A stretch of 64,000 nucleotides of DNA from Citrobacter freundii (GTDB lineage Bacteria; Pseudomonadota; Gammaproteobacteria; Enterobacterales; Enterobacteriaceae): NCBI RefSeq assembly GCF_011077955.1, contig NZ_JAALBX010000005.1, positions 212,554 to 276,553 on the forward strand, in the 5' to 3' direction. The notes under the pieces were generated by a model. It did no database searches, had not been told where the DNA came from, and saw nothing but the letters and a program-made list of their open reading frames with translations. This document shows positions 49,772 to 58,627 of the stretch, piece by piece; position 1 is the first letter of the stretch; each line of letters starts with the position of its first letter. The translations under genes were made by a program, and so were the position numbers.

Positions 49772-51157
49772 TTACGGGGCGGGGTGCTTAAACGGTTTAC
49801 GTCGCAGGTAGCGTCCTTGTCCAGGGCTACCGGTGAATTTGCCGTCGCGATAGACGGTGTTACCGCGCGACAGGGTCTGGCGAATTTCGCCCTGACACGC
49901 CATGCCTTCCCAGGGGGAATAGTCGGCGTTGTCGTGCAAGTTTTCATGGCGAATCACGGTGGTGCGGCGCGGGTCGATAATCACAATATCGCCGTCTGCG
50001 CCGGGGGCTATCTGGCCTTTGTGCGGCCACAGGCCGAACAGTTTTGCGGGCATCTCACTGGTCAATGCCACGAAGCGCTCGGGCGAAATGCGCCCGCTCA
50101 TCACGCCGTGAGAGAACAGCAATAACAGACGGTTTTCCACACCGGGCAACCCGTTCGGGCAGCGGCTGAAATCCCCGCCGGATAAGCGCTGGCGCTCTGC
50201 CATCGAGAAGGTGCAATGGTCGGTTGCCACCACGTCCACCGCCCCGTCGGCAATGCCGCACCACAGTTTGTCCTGCTCCCGTACGTTGCGCAGCGGCGGG
50301 CTGAGAATAAACTTCAGGGCGTCTGGCGCCTGGTAACAGCGCTCATCGAGCAGCAGGTACTGCGGGCAGGTTTCTACCCACACCGGCTGGTGACGGGCGC
50401 GGGCCAGTCGCAAATAGTCGAGCCCAAGACCGTTTGATAAATGCACAATGTAGAGGGGCGCGTCGCCTGACAGATGCGCCAGATTGATCATCCTGGCAAT
50501 GGCTTCGGCTTCGCACTCCAGCGGGCGGCTCTGCGCGTGGTACATCGGCGCGGTTTTACCCGAGGCGATAAATTCGGCCCGCTTGCGGGCGATAACCGCG
50601 TCGTTTTCCGGATGCACCGTCGTCAGTGCACCCGCGTCATTTAACCGGCGAAGGGCCTGTAACACCTCATCATCGTTGAGTTTGAACTGATAGGTGAGAT
50701 AGAGCTTAAAGCTGCTGATCCCTTCTTCCACCATCATCGGGATCTCATCGAGAATGGCATGGTTAATATGTTGGATAACGCCATGGAAGCTGTAATCGAT
50801 AACAGCTTTGTGAGCGGCGTATCCGTGATACACCTCCAGTTGATGGCGCAATTTGCATCCTGCTGGCCCGAACCCCATATGGTCAATAATGGTTGTTGTA
50901 CCGCCACACGCGGCGGCGCGGGTACCGGTAAAAAAATCATCACAGCTACGGGCGATGCCGACATCAATATTGAAATGGGTATGGACATCAATACCGCCGG
51001 GCATGACGTAGCACCCTTCGGCATCGATAGTTTCGCAGGGCAACTCGGGGTTAATCGCCGGGCCGACCTGGCGGATATGACCGTTTTCAATCAGCACATC
51101 GTGAGCGGCCTTGCCAGTTGCATTGACCACCGTGCCATTTTTAATCAGTACACGCAT
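49772..51157 (-). CDS. hyuA: D-phenylhydantoinase / dihydropyrimidinase-type hydrolase
   Basis: This is a cyclic-amide amidohydrolase of 461 residues (E. coli HyuA 461). The metal site is HTHFNIDVG, and the carbamylated lysine is in SSFKLYLTYQFKL; further ligands are in TVHPEND, IVHLSNG and ATDHCTFS. It opens hydantoin-like rings to ureido acids. The start MRVLIKNGTVVN at 51157 is the conserved one. Placement between ygeY and arcC suggests it feeds ureido compounds into the carbamoyl branch. Confidence 0.95.
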   Translation of the reverse strand: MRVLIKNGTVVNATGKAAHDVLIENGHIRQVGPAINPELPCETIDAEGCYVMPGGIDVHTHFNIDVGIARSCDDFFTGTRAAACGGTTTIIDHMGFGPAGCKLRHQLEVYHGYAAHKAVIDYSFHGVIQHINHAILDEIPMMVEEGISSFKLYLTYQFKLNDDEVLQALRRLNDAGALTTVHPENDAVIARKRAEFIASGKTAPMYHAQSRPLECEAEAIARMINLAHLSGDAPLYIVHLSNGLGLDYLRLARARHQPVWVETCPQYLLLDERCYQAPDALKFILSPPLRNVREQDKLWCGIADGAVDVVATDHCTFSMAERQRLSGGDFSRCPNGLPGVENRLLLLFSHGVMSGRISPERFVALTSEMPAKLFGLWPHKGQIAPGADGDIVIIDPRRTTVIRHENLHDNADYSPWEGMACQGEIRQTLSRGNTVYRDGKFTGSPGQGRYLRRKPFKHPAP

Positions 51158-51207
51158 ATTTCGCTCCATGACCTCTCCGGCACTGGGCCGGAGAGGGTGT
51201 CCGAGGA

Positions 51208-52425
51208 TTAGTGTTTTTCAGTGGCAAGCCAGGCGAGCGGGATTGCGGCATACATGGCAGCACAGGTAACCAGGTGCGCTTTCCAGGTTTTTTCGTTTGG
51301 CGCGTGGGCTTCAGGCTCTTTACCCGGACCAAAACCGACTACCGGAATACCGTGGCGGCCCATGATCGATACGCCGTTGGTGGAGAAGGTCCACTTATCG
51401 ACCACCGGCTGCTGGTGGAACAGGCCTTCATAAGCCGCCGCCAGGGCGCGAACGGTGAAGTGATCCTCTTCCACTTTCCAGGTGGGGAAGTAGCACTCGG
51501 TGGGGTAGACCAGGCCAGTCCATGACGGACGGTCATAGTTGTACATCGAGACGACCGCGTTAGCCTGTTGGACGGCTGGCAGCGCGCGGATTTCTTCGAG
51601 CGCGCCTTCCCAGGTTTCGCCCCAGGTGAGACGACGGTCAATGGAGATAGCGCAACTGTCTGCAACGGCGCAGCGGCTTGGCGAGGTAAAGAAGATTTCA
51701 GACACCGTCAGCGTTCCCTTGCCGAGGAAATCATCGGTGCCTAAACGCTGAGACAATCCCTGCAATTCGTTGAGGATCGGCCCCATTTTGAAGATAGCGT
51801 TGTCGCCGCGTTCCGGTGCGGAACCGTGGCAACTCACGCCCTGTACATCGACGCGAATTTCCATACGTCCGCGTTGCCCGCGATAAATCTGGCAGTCGGT
51901 CGGTTCGGTGCTGACCACAAATTCCGGGCGAATGCCGGATTGCTCGATGATGTACTGCCAGCACAGGCCGTCGCAGTCCTCTTCCTGCACCGTCCCGGTA
52001 ACCAACAGCGTGTAGTCATCTTCCAGACCTAAATCTTTGATTATTTTACCGGCATAAACCATAGACGCCATGCCGCCTTCCTGATCGGAAGCGCCGCGCC
52101 CGCCGATGAGCTCATCGGTTTCCATGCCGGTGTAGGGGTCGAAATTCCAGTTTTTGATGTTGCCGATGCCGACGGTGTCGATATGCGCGTCCATCGCCAC
52201 CAGACGCGGGCCGTGACCGACGTAACCCAGAATGTTGCCCATTGGGTCGATGTCAACTTTATCGAACCCCACCGCTTCCATTTCTTGTTTGATGCGTTGG
52301 ATAACGCGCTTCTCGTCGCAGCTCTCGCTGGGAATGGCGATCATGTCGCGTAAAAACCGGGTCATATCGTCTTTATAGTGATTCGCTTTTTCCAGAATGA
52401 GCGCGAACGGAATATGCTTAGCCAT
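51208..52425 (-). CDS. ygeY: M20 family peptidase/deacylase YgeY
   Basis: It has 405 residues of the M20/ArgE-DapE-like metallohydrolase family, with zinc ligands in [32 protein letters not shown] and the C-terminal [11 protein letters not shown]. The family name used in databases is putative selenium metabolism hydrolase, based on co-occurrence with this cluster. The substrate is unknown; hydrolysis of an N-acyl or N-carbamoyl amino acid would fit hyuA and ygeW. The start is [14 protein letters not shown]. Confidence 0.93.
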   Translation of the reverse strand: MAKHIPFALILEKANHYKDDMTRFLRDMIAIPSESCDEKRVIQRIKQEMEAVGFDKVDIDPMGNILGYVGHGPRLVAMDAHIDTVGIGNIKNWNFDPYTGMETDELIGGRGASDQEGGMASMVYAGKIIKDLGLEDDYTLLVTGTVQEEDCDGLCWQYIIEQSGIRPEFVVSTEPTDCQIYRGQRGRMEIRVDVQGVSCHGSAPERGDNAIFKMGPILNELQGLSQRLGTDDFLGKGTLTVSEIFFTSPSRCAVADSCAISIDRRLTWGETWEGALEEIRALPAVQQANAVVSMYNYDRPSWTGLVYPTECYFPTWKVEEDHFTVRALAAAYEGLFHQQPVVDKWTFSTNGVSIMGRHGIPVVGFGPGKEPEAHAPNEKTWKAHLVTCAAMYAAIPLAWLATEKH

Positions 52426-52498
52426 CTTAAATTCTCCAGTCATCTCTTCCCCGTTTAGCGGGGAGCGTTAAATTCGTCAGGGTGAAATGCGCGGGGTC

Positions 52499-53695
52499 TT
52501 AACCCGGAATGCCGTGTTTGCCTTCCCAGACCACTTCGCGGTAATGCTTCACGTCGGTATCGCCTTCGGTGCTTATCACCAGCACCACGGAGTCGCTGTT
52601 AAGCCCCAGTTTCGTCATTAAGGCATCGCGTTGCGGATGGTGATGCACGGCGGCAAGCACCCCGAGGCCCACCGCACCGGACTCACCGGAAATGACGCGA
52701 TGATCGTTGCCGGGCGGGTTGCCCAACACCCGCATGCCCAGCGCCGCGACAGCGTCCTGGCAGGAAATGAACTGGGTGGCGCAGTTACGCAGCACCTCCC
52801 ATCCCAGCGGGTTGGGTTCGCCACAGGCAAGACCTGCCATGATGGTGGCCATATCGCCGCCTACGTTGACGATTTCCCCTTTAACGCCGGAGCGGTAAAC
52901 GCAGTCGGCCAGTTCAGGCTCAACGATGACGGAGTGGAGATTGCGCGGCCCGTAGACATCCACCAGATAACCGAGCACACCGCCCGCCATCGCGCCCACC
53001 CCGGCTTGTAAAAAGACATGGGTTGGTTTGACGGCCTGCGCGTTCATCTGTTCCACGGCTTCGTCCGCCAGGGTGGCGTACCCTTGCATGATCCACGTTG
53101 GGATTTTGGTGTAGCCTTCCCATGCCGTGTCCTGCACCACTTCCCAGCCGTTTTGTTGGGCGTTTTTCATGGTCAGGCGCACGGTGTCGTCATAGTTCAT
53201 GTCGGTGACGATGCACTCCGCGCCCAGCTTGAGAATGGCGTCCACGCGCTCTTGCGCGGATCCTTTTGGCATGTAAACCACGGCGTTTTGGCCGAGCTGC
53301 TTCGCCGCCCATGCCACCCCGCGACCGTGGTTGCCGTCGGTGGTGGTGGCGAAGGTCATTTTTTCGCTGATGGTGGTTTTGATGGTCTCAAAGGAGAAAT
53401 CAGCGATGTTGAGGTGGTACTTTTCACACAGCAATTGCGCGATAGCGTAAGCGCCGCCCAACATTTTGAAGGCGTTGAGCTCAAAGCGCTGAGACTCATC
53501 TTTAACCAGTATTTTTTTAACGCCGAAAAGCCTTGCTAACTCATCCAGCGCATACAGTGGCGTCGGTTGATATCCCACGATTTTCTGATGAAAGTGCCGG
53601 GCCTGCTGCGCGTGTTGTTGCGAAAACAGCGGCGAGGTTTCACCGGTGAAAAAGTGGTTGTCGGCGATATCGATTTTCAAAGAGAAAACTGACAT
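52499..53695 (-). CDS. dpaL: 2,3-diaminopropionate ammonia-lyase DpaL (YgeX)
   Basis: It is a fold type II PLP enzyme of 398 residues that converts D- or L-2,3-diaminopropionate to pyruvate and two ammonia. The PLP lysine is Lys77 in FELNAFKMLGG, with the phosphate-binding loop GVGAMAGGVLGYL. It lies between ygeW and ygeY with gaps of about 65-75 bases, in the same leftward operon. It could produce ammonia and pyruvate from a ureido-diaminopropionate type intermediate, which remains speculative. Confidence 0.95.
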   Translation of the reverse strand: MSVFSLKIDIADNHFFTGETSPLFSQQHAQQARHFHQKIVGYQPTPLYALDELARLFGVKKILVKDESQRFELNAFKMLGGAYAIAQLLCEKYHLNIADFSFETIKTTISEKMTFATTTDGNHGRGVAWAAKQLGQNAVVYMPKGSAQERVDAILKLGAECIVTDMNYDDTVRLTMKNAQQNGWEVVQDTAWEGYTKIPTWIMQGYATLADEAVEQMNAQAVKPTHVFLQAGVGAMAGGVLGYLVDVYGPRNLHSVIVEPELADCVYRSGVKGEIVNVGGDMATIMAGLACGEPNPLGWEVLRNCATQFISCQDAVAALGMRVLGNPPGNDHRVISGESGAVGLGVLAAVHHHPQRDALMTKLGLNSDSVVLVISTEGDTDVKHYREVVWEGKHGIPG

Positions 53696-53761
53696 ATCCC
53701 ATCCTTATCCTTCAGGCATCCTGGAAATTAGAGAGGCCGGCCCGCAGGCCGGCTGAGTGGC

Positions 53762-54949
53762 TTACTTGATCCGTTTTTGCGCTTCTTGCAGCAGTTGCTC
53801 CAGCAGTACGCCGGGTTTGGCATATTTGCGGGCGAGGATCATGGCGGCGATGATATAGGGCTTCCAGCTCGCTTCTTTGTAGGTCGCGATACGGTATTTC
53901 TCGAACACCGCTTCCGTGACTTCGCCCTCTTTACAGGAGACGCCGCTGATGTCCGCCGGCAGGCAGTGCATGTACAGCGCTTCGCCTTTTTTAGTGAGCT
54001 TCATCATCTCTTCTGTGCAGTGCCAGTCTTTATGGTTAGCGTTTTGTGCAAGGCAGGCTTTTTCCAGCGCTTTCAGGCCGTCATGATCGTTGGCGCGCAG
54101 CAGGTCGGTACGCTGTTCCATCACTTTGTACGGCGCCCAGGATTTTGGATAGACGATATCCGCGTCTTTAAACGCTTCTTCCATGCTGGTGACCTGGCGG
54201 AAACTGCCGCCGGAGGATTTGGCGTTATTCTTCGCCACGTCGATCACATCGGGGATCAGGTCATAGCCTTCCGGATGCGCCAGGGTCACGTCCATGCCAA
54301 AGCGAGTCATCAAACCAATGATGCCCTGCGGTACGGAAAGTGGTTTGCCGTAGCTGGGTGAGTAAGCCCAGGTCATGGCGATTTTTTTGCCTTTGAGGTT
54401 TTCCAGCGAACCGAAATGTTCGCGCAACCAGGCGAGGTCGGCCATTGACTGCGTCGGGTGGTCGATATCGCACTGCAGGTTGATAAGGGCAGGGCGCTGA
54501 GGCAGCACGCCTTGTTTGTAGCCGTCATCCAGCGCGGCGCCGACTTCACGCATATAGGCGTTACCGGCACCGAGGAACATGTCGTCGCGAATACCAATGG
54601 CATCGGCGCAAAAAGAGATCATATTGGCGGTTTCACGGACGGTTTCGCCGTGGGCAATTTGCGATTTGCCTTCATCCAGATCCTGCTGCGCCAGACCGAG
54701 CAGGTTCAGCGCCGAGGCGTAGGAAAAACGGGTACGCGTGGAATTATCGCGAAACACTGAGATACCAAGACCGCTGTTGAATATTTTGGTGGCAATATTT
54801 TCAGCGCGCAGCGTTTTCAGCGCGGCGGCCACATCCAGCACTTGTTTCAGTTCATCCGTCGTTTGTTCCCACGTCAATAAAAAGTCTTTTTCATGGAGGT
54901 GGGAGTTCAGCGCATTGATATCCTTTATCAACTCATTAACTGTTTTCAT
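53762..54949 (-). CDS. ygeW: YgeW transcarbamoylase
   Basis: This is a knotted aspartate/ornithine transcarbamoylase-family protein of 395 residues. The carbamoyl-phosphate loop is FRDNSTRTRFSYASA, and other motifs are NLQCDIDHPTQSMADL and LYMHCLPADISG. The acceptor is unknown in E. coli; the reverse reaction would release carbamoyl phosphate for ArcC. The start MKTVNELIKDIN at 54949 is conserved, whereas the frame remains open to 55036. It leads the operon ygeW-dpaL-ygeY-hyuA-arcC, with a sigma54-like element upstream, and is divergent from ygeV. Confidence 0.94.
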   Translation of the reverse strand: MKTVNELIKDINALNSHLHEKDFLLTWEQTTDELKQVLDVAAALKTLRAENIATKIFNSGLGISVFRDNSTRTRFSYASALNLLGLAQQDLDEGKSQIAHGETVRETANMISFCADAIGIRDDMFLGAGNAYMREVGAALDDGYKQGVLPQRPALINLQCDIDHPTQSMADLAWLREHFGSLENLKGKKIAMTWAYSPSYGKPLSVPQGIIGLMTRFGMDVTLAHPEGYDLIPDVIDVAKNNAKSSGGSFRQVTSMEEAFKDADIVYPKSWAPYKVMEQRTDLLRANDHDGLKALEKACLAQNANHKDWHCTEEMMKLTKKGEALYMHCLPADISGVSCKEGEVTEAVFEKYRIATYKEASWKPYIIAAMILARKYAKPGVLLEQLLQEAQKRIK

Positions 54950-55053
54950 TTTTTGATCCTGGTAAGTGGGGTGACAGGCTAGATAACAAAATGCTGTGTC
55001 TGGCAAAAATGACTGGGCATCCCGGGCACAATTCACAGCGATATCTCTGTCTT

Positions 55054-55069
55054 AACAATATCTGTGCCA
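55054..55069 (-). promoter_or_regulatory. Sigma54-like promoter candidate for ygeW
   Basis: The minus strand reads TGGCACAGATATTGTT: perfect -24 TGGCAC and TTG at -12, but GT in place of the usually invariant GC. It is about 105 bases upstream of the ygeW ATG, and a palindrome lies 42 bases further upstream. Confidence 0.45.
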
Positions 55070-55110
55070 GGATGATGGAAGGCTGTCATTACAGGACTAA
55101 ATAGCCTTCA

Positions 55111-55130
55111 TTGTGAGAAATGAATCACAA
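55111..55130. promoter_or_regulatory. Palindrome TTGTGA-N8-TCACAA between ygeW and ygeV
   Basis: TTGTGAGAAATGAATCACAA is a perfect 6-bp inverted repeat with an 8-base spacer; CRP sites have a 6-base spacer between TGTGA and TCACA. Its position, about 70 bases upstream of the expected ygeW start point and beside the activator gene ygeV, fits an enhancer site for YgeV. The rest of 54950-55445 is A+T-rich without other clear signals. Confidence 0.45.
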
Positions 55131-55445
55131 ATTAACGGCGTTTATTAACCAGAATGTAATACGTAATCGTTTGGCTTTATTTCCCGGCTATTAACCGGGT
55201 GGGTGGGGTTGCGAGATTAATAGCGATGAGAATGCAAATTACCGCCAAATTGATAAAGTCAGGCGCGGCATTCTCATATTGATATGGAAATGTGATGTTA
55301 CTTCCATAATTCCATCTGACAATGATAAAGAAAACGGCTTTTTATCAATGTTAACGGCGACTGAGTTAGTATCATGGGGTTTAGATTATTACAAAAGCTT
55401 CTTTTATAAATATCAACCAATTACGTGATATTCGAAGGTCAAGCT

Positions 55446-57224
55446 ATGATATCCGCCAATACGCAATCCGTTCTGATGCAGATTCAACCGACTATTCAAC
55501 GCTTTGCCAGGATGCTGGCCAGCGTATTGCAACTTGAAGTAGAGATTGTCGATGAACACCTTTGCCGCGTGGCAGGCACCGGCTCCTATGGGAAATTACT
55601 GGGCCAAAAACTTAATACTAATTCGCGTTTATTACGCTATGTCCTGGAAACCAAGACGGAAAAAGTGGTAACACACTCGCGTTACGATCCATTATGCGAA
55701 GGGTGTACCAGTAAAGATAATTGTAAAGAGAAGGCGTTTCTTGGCACGCCGGTTATTTTTCAGGATAACTGCGTTGGTGTAATCAGTCTTATTGCCGTGA
55801 CGCATGAGCAGCAGGAGCATATTAACGATAACCTGCATGAGTTTTCCGATTACGTGCGTCATATCTCGAATATTTTTGTCGCCAAATTATTAGAAGATCA
55901 AAACGACAGCGGCAGTATTCGAAAAATCTTTTCCACAATGATTGAAAATATGGACCAGGGCGTGCTGGTGGTGGGCGCAGATAATCGCGTGCAATTCGCC
56001 AATCTTACCGCGCTAAAAATTCTGGGTGTGGGGCAGGAAAATATGACGGGTAAGAACGTTAATTTCCGCCCACTCACCTTCGAAAGTAATTTTACCCATG
56101 GCCATATGCAGCATATTGTGTCCTTTGATGATAAAAGCGAGCTGATTATCGGCCAGTTGCATCAGGTCCAGGATCATCAGTTGTTTTTGATGGCTTTTCA
56201 TCAGTCGCACTCCACCTCTGGTCTCGCCATCGCCCAGGATGAGCCGCATATTGAGCATCTGGTGGGCGAATGCCGCCCGATGCGCCAGCTCAAGCGTCTG
56301 CTAAGCCGTATCGCGCCAAGCCCGTCGAGTATTCTGATTGCAGGTGAGAGCGGCACCGGCAAAGAGGTGGTTGCCCGCGCCATTCATCAACTCAGCGATC
56401 GCAAAAATAAACCGTTTATTGCCATCAACTGCGCCGCTATCCCGGAGCAACTGCTGGAAAGCGAGCTGTTCGGCTATGTGAAAGGTGCGTTCACGGGGGC
56501 CTCCGCCAACGGGAAAACCGGCCTGATACAGGCGGCGAATCACGGTACGCTGTTTCTGGATGAAATCGGCGATATGCCGCTGACCTTGCAGGCCAAACTG
56601 CTGCGTGCGATTGAATCGCGCGAGATTCAACCTATTGGGGCCAGCAATCCGGTGCCGGTGGATATCCGTATTCTTTCCGCGACCAATCAGAACCTGGAGC
56701 AATTTATAGCGGAGGGGAAGTTTCGCGAGGATTTGTACTATCGGCTTAATGTCATTCCGGTAACGCTGCCGCCGCTGCGCGAGCGTCAGGATGATATGGA
56801 GCTGCTTATCCATTACTTCCTGCATCTGCATACCCGGCGTATTGGTCTTGTCTATCCGGGCGTCGCGCCGGAAGTGATGCTGATACTGAAACGCTATCGC
56901 TGGCCGGGCAACCTGCGCGAACTCAGTAATCTGATTGAATATCTGGTTAACGTTGTGCCTTCCGGCGAGGTGATAGACGCCTCATTGCTGCCGCCTAATC
57001 TGACCAATGGCGTGAAGCTTGCTGACGCGGACATGGACGCGGTGTTTGCGGCTCCGTCGCGAGGAGATGAGAGTGGGGTAACGGCGCTGGAAGAGATGGA
57101 AAAGCAGATGATCCGCGATGCGCTGTCCCGGTACAGCAATAAAAAACAGGCGGCAGATGAGCTGGGTATCGGCATTGCGACGTTATATCGCAAGATAAAG
57201 AAGTACGCGCTGTCATCCTGCTAA
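55446..57224 (+). CDS. ygeV: Sigma54-dependent transcriptional activator YgeV
   Basis: It has 592 residues from MISANTQSVLMQIQPT. The N-terminal sensory region (about 1-160) contains a Cys cluster CEGCTSKDNC (CX2CX5C); a PAS-like part follows (TMIENMDQGVLVVGADNRVQ). The central AAA+ domain has Walker A GESGTGKE, the sigma54-contacting GAFTGA loop, and Walker B GTLFLDEIGDMP; the C-terminus is a Fis-type HTH (SNKKQAADELGIGIATLYRK). It is divergent from ygeW and convergent with xdhABC, so it is the obvious regulator of the surrounding purine and ureido operons. The ligand is unknown. Confidence 0.94.
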   Translation: MISANTQSVLMQIQPTIQRFARMLASVLQLEVEIVDEHLCRVAGTGSYGKLLGQKLNTNSRLLRYVLETKTEKVVTHSRYDPLCEGCTSKDNCKEKAFLGTPVIFQDNCVGVISLIAVTHEQQEHINDNLHEFSDYVRHISNIFVAKLLEDQNDSGSIRKIFSTMIENMDQGVLVVGADNRVQFANLTALKILGVGQENMTGKNVNFRPLTFESNFTHGHMQHIVSFDDKSELIIGQLHQVQDHQLFLMAFHQSHSTSGLAIAQDEPHIEHLVGECRPMRQLKRLLSRIAPSPSSILIAGESGTGKEVVARAIHQLSDRKNKPFIAINCAAIPEQLLESELFGYVKGAFTGASANGKTGLIQAANHGTLFLDEIGDMPLTLQAKLLRAIESREIQPIGASNPVPVDIRILSATNQNLEQFIAEGKFREDLYYRLNVIPVTLPPLRERQDDMELLIHYFLHLHTRRIGLVYPGVAPEVMLILKRYRWPGNLRELSNLIEYLVNVVPSGEVIDASLLPPNLTNGVKLADADMDAVFAAPSRGDESGVTALEEMEKQMIRDALSRYSNKKQAADELGIGIATLYRKIKKYALSSC

Positions 57225-57259
57225 GCAACGCGGGCACGCAAAGGTGCCCGCCCGTTACA

Positions 57260-57742
57260 TTACTCCTGTGGGCGATCGCAGGCTTGCACTGTATCAACAA
57301 TCATCTGATAGCCGGTGCAACGGCATAAATTGCCCGCCAGCCCCTGACGGATTTCCAGAACGGTAAAGGGTTTTGCGTGCGGTTTTGCGAGCAGAGCGGT
57401 GGTCACCATAATCAATCCCGGCGTGCAAAAACCACATTGCACAGCGCCGGAGCGGGTGTAGGCCTGCTGGATTTCTGATAACTGCCCACCGATGGATTCT
57501 CCTTCCGCGGTGCGAATTGCTTTCCCTTCGACCCATGCCGCCAGGTATAAACAACTGTCGATTGCGACACCGTCAACCAACACGGTGCAGGCGCCGCACT
57601 CGCCAACGCAACAGCCTTGTTTGATGCTGAGCAGGCCCTGTGAACGTAACAACTCAGCCAGCGGCATGGCGGGCGAGGTGGTAAATCGATAAGGCGCGCC
57701 ATTAATGACGCAGTCTACGGTTATCCAGTCGTTATGGTTCAT
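57260..57742 (-). CDS. xdhC: Xanthine dehydrogenase Fe-S subunit XdhC
   Basis: It is the small subunit of the three-part xanthine dehydrogenase, 160 residues with two [2Fe-2S] clusters: the plant-type site [16 protein letters not shown] with Cys in IDSCLYLA, and the C-terminal helical site QCGFCTPG plus NLCRCTGY. All eight cysteines are intact, in contrast to the N-terminus of XdhD. Its start overlaps the xdhB stop by four bases. Note that this xdhC is the Fe-S subunit, not the maturation factor of the same name in other bacteria. Confidence 0.96.
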   Translation of the reverse strand: MNHNDWITVDCVINGAPYRFTTSPAMPLAELLRSQGLLSIKQGCCVGECGACTVLVDGVAIDSCLYLAAWVEGKAIRTAEGESIGGQLSEIQQAYTRSGAVQCGFCTPGLIMVTTALLAKPHAKPFTVLEIRQGLAGNLCRCTGYQMIVDTVQACDRPQE

Positions 57743-58617
57743 TGCAGTTTGCCTCCGGCGTTTTCCACCGCCTCAGTGACGACTCTTCGGGTCATGGATT
57801 GGATGAGATGCAGGCGAAACTCTTTTGCCGCACGCCACGAGGATCGGGGGGAGACATCCTGCAACACGGTTTCGCTGATAGCCGCCAGGGTTTGCAGCGT
57901 TAGCGGCGCGCCGTTTGCGGCCTGTTCCGCGTGCTGGCAGCGAATCGGCGTAGGGGCGGCCACGCCAAATGCCAACCGTAACTCCTCAAATTTCCCGTCT
58001 TTAATGACGCACCGCGCCGCGCTGCCGATAGTGGCGATATCCATCGCATCACGCATGGCGTATTTGAAGTGCGCGCTGCCGACCCGCGAAGTGGGCTGCG
58101 GGGGAAAATGAAACGCCACCAGAATCTCGCCCGCTTCCAGCGAGACGCTGCCAGGGCCGGTATGAAAGCCATTTATTGACGCAAAGCGCGTGCCGGATGC
58201 TGAAACAATTTCAAGCCGGGCGTCATAAATCAGTGATGGCGTGGCGGAATCGGCGCTGGTGGCACCATTACAAATATTGCCGCCGTAGGTAGCGACATTG
58301 CGGATTTGCGGCCCGGCAATAGAGGCTGCGGCGGCGCTTAACGCCGGAAGATGCTGGCGCACCAGCGGGCTTTCGATTAACTCCGTAAATGTTGTGCCTG
58401 AGCCAATGCACAGCCCGCCGTCCGGGTTTAACGAAATGCCGCAGAGCGCGGGCAGACCATGAATATCCACCACATGGCGATAACGGGCATTGTGATGATG
58501 CAATTGGATCAGAACGTCCGTCCCGCCCGCCAGCAGGCGTGATTGCGGGTATTTAGCCAGTAGCGCCGCTGCGTCGCTAATCCCGGTTGCGCGGTGATAG
58601 CTTTCAAAATCAAACAT
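57739..58617 (-). CDS. xdhB: Xanthine dehydrogenase FAD-binding subunit XdhB
   Basis: It has 292 residues of the CoxM-type FAD-binding family: the pyrophosphate loop [15 protein letters not shown] and the second region [20 protein letters not shown]. It transfers electrons from the Fe-S clusters of XdhC to NAD+. It lies between xdhA (10-base gap) and xdhC (four-base overlap) in a single leftward operon. Confidence 0.96.
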   Translation of the reverse strand: MFDFESYHRATGISDAAALLAKYPQSRLLAGGTDVLIQLHHHNARYRHVVDIHGLPALCGISLNPDGGLCIGSGTTFTELIESPLVRQHLPALSAAAASIAGPQIRNVATYGGNICNGATSADSATPSLIYDARLEIVSASGTRFASINGFHTGPGSVSLEAGEILVAFHFPPQPTSRVGSAHFKYAMRDAMDIATIGSAARCVIKDGKFEELRLAFGVAAPTPIRCQHAEQAANGAPLTLQTLAAISETVLQDVSPRSSWRAAKEFRLHLIQSMTRRVVTEAVENAGGKLQ

Positions 58618-58627
58618 AGCGTTATCC

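Noticed and set aside
55190..55215. A sigma54-like element upstream of ygeV (GGTGGGTGGGGTTGC)
   Set aside because: The GG and GC are 11 bases apart instead of 10, so it does not fit the strict spacing.
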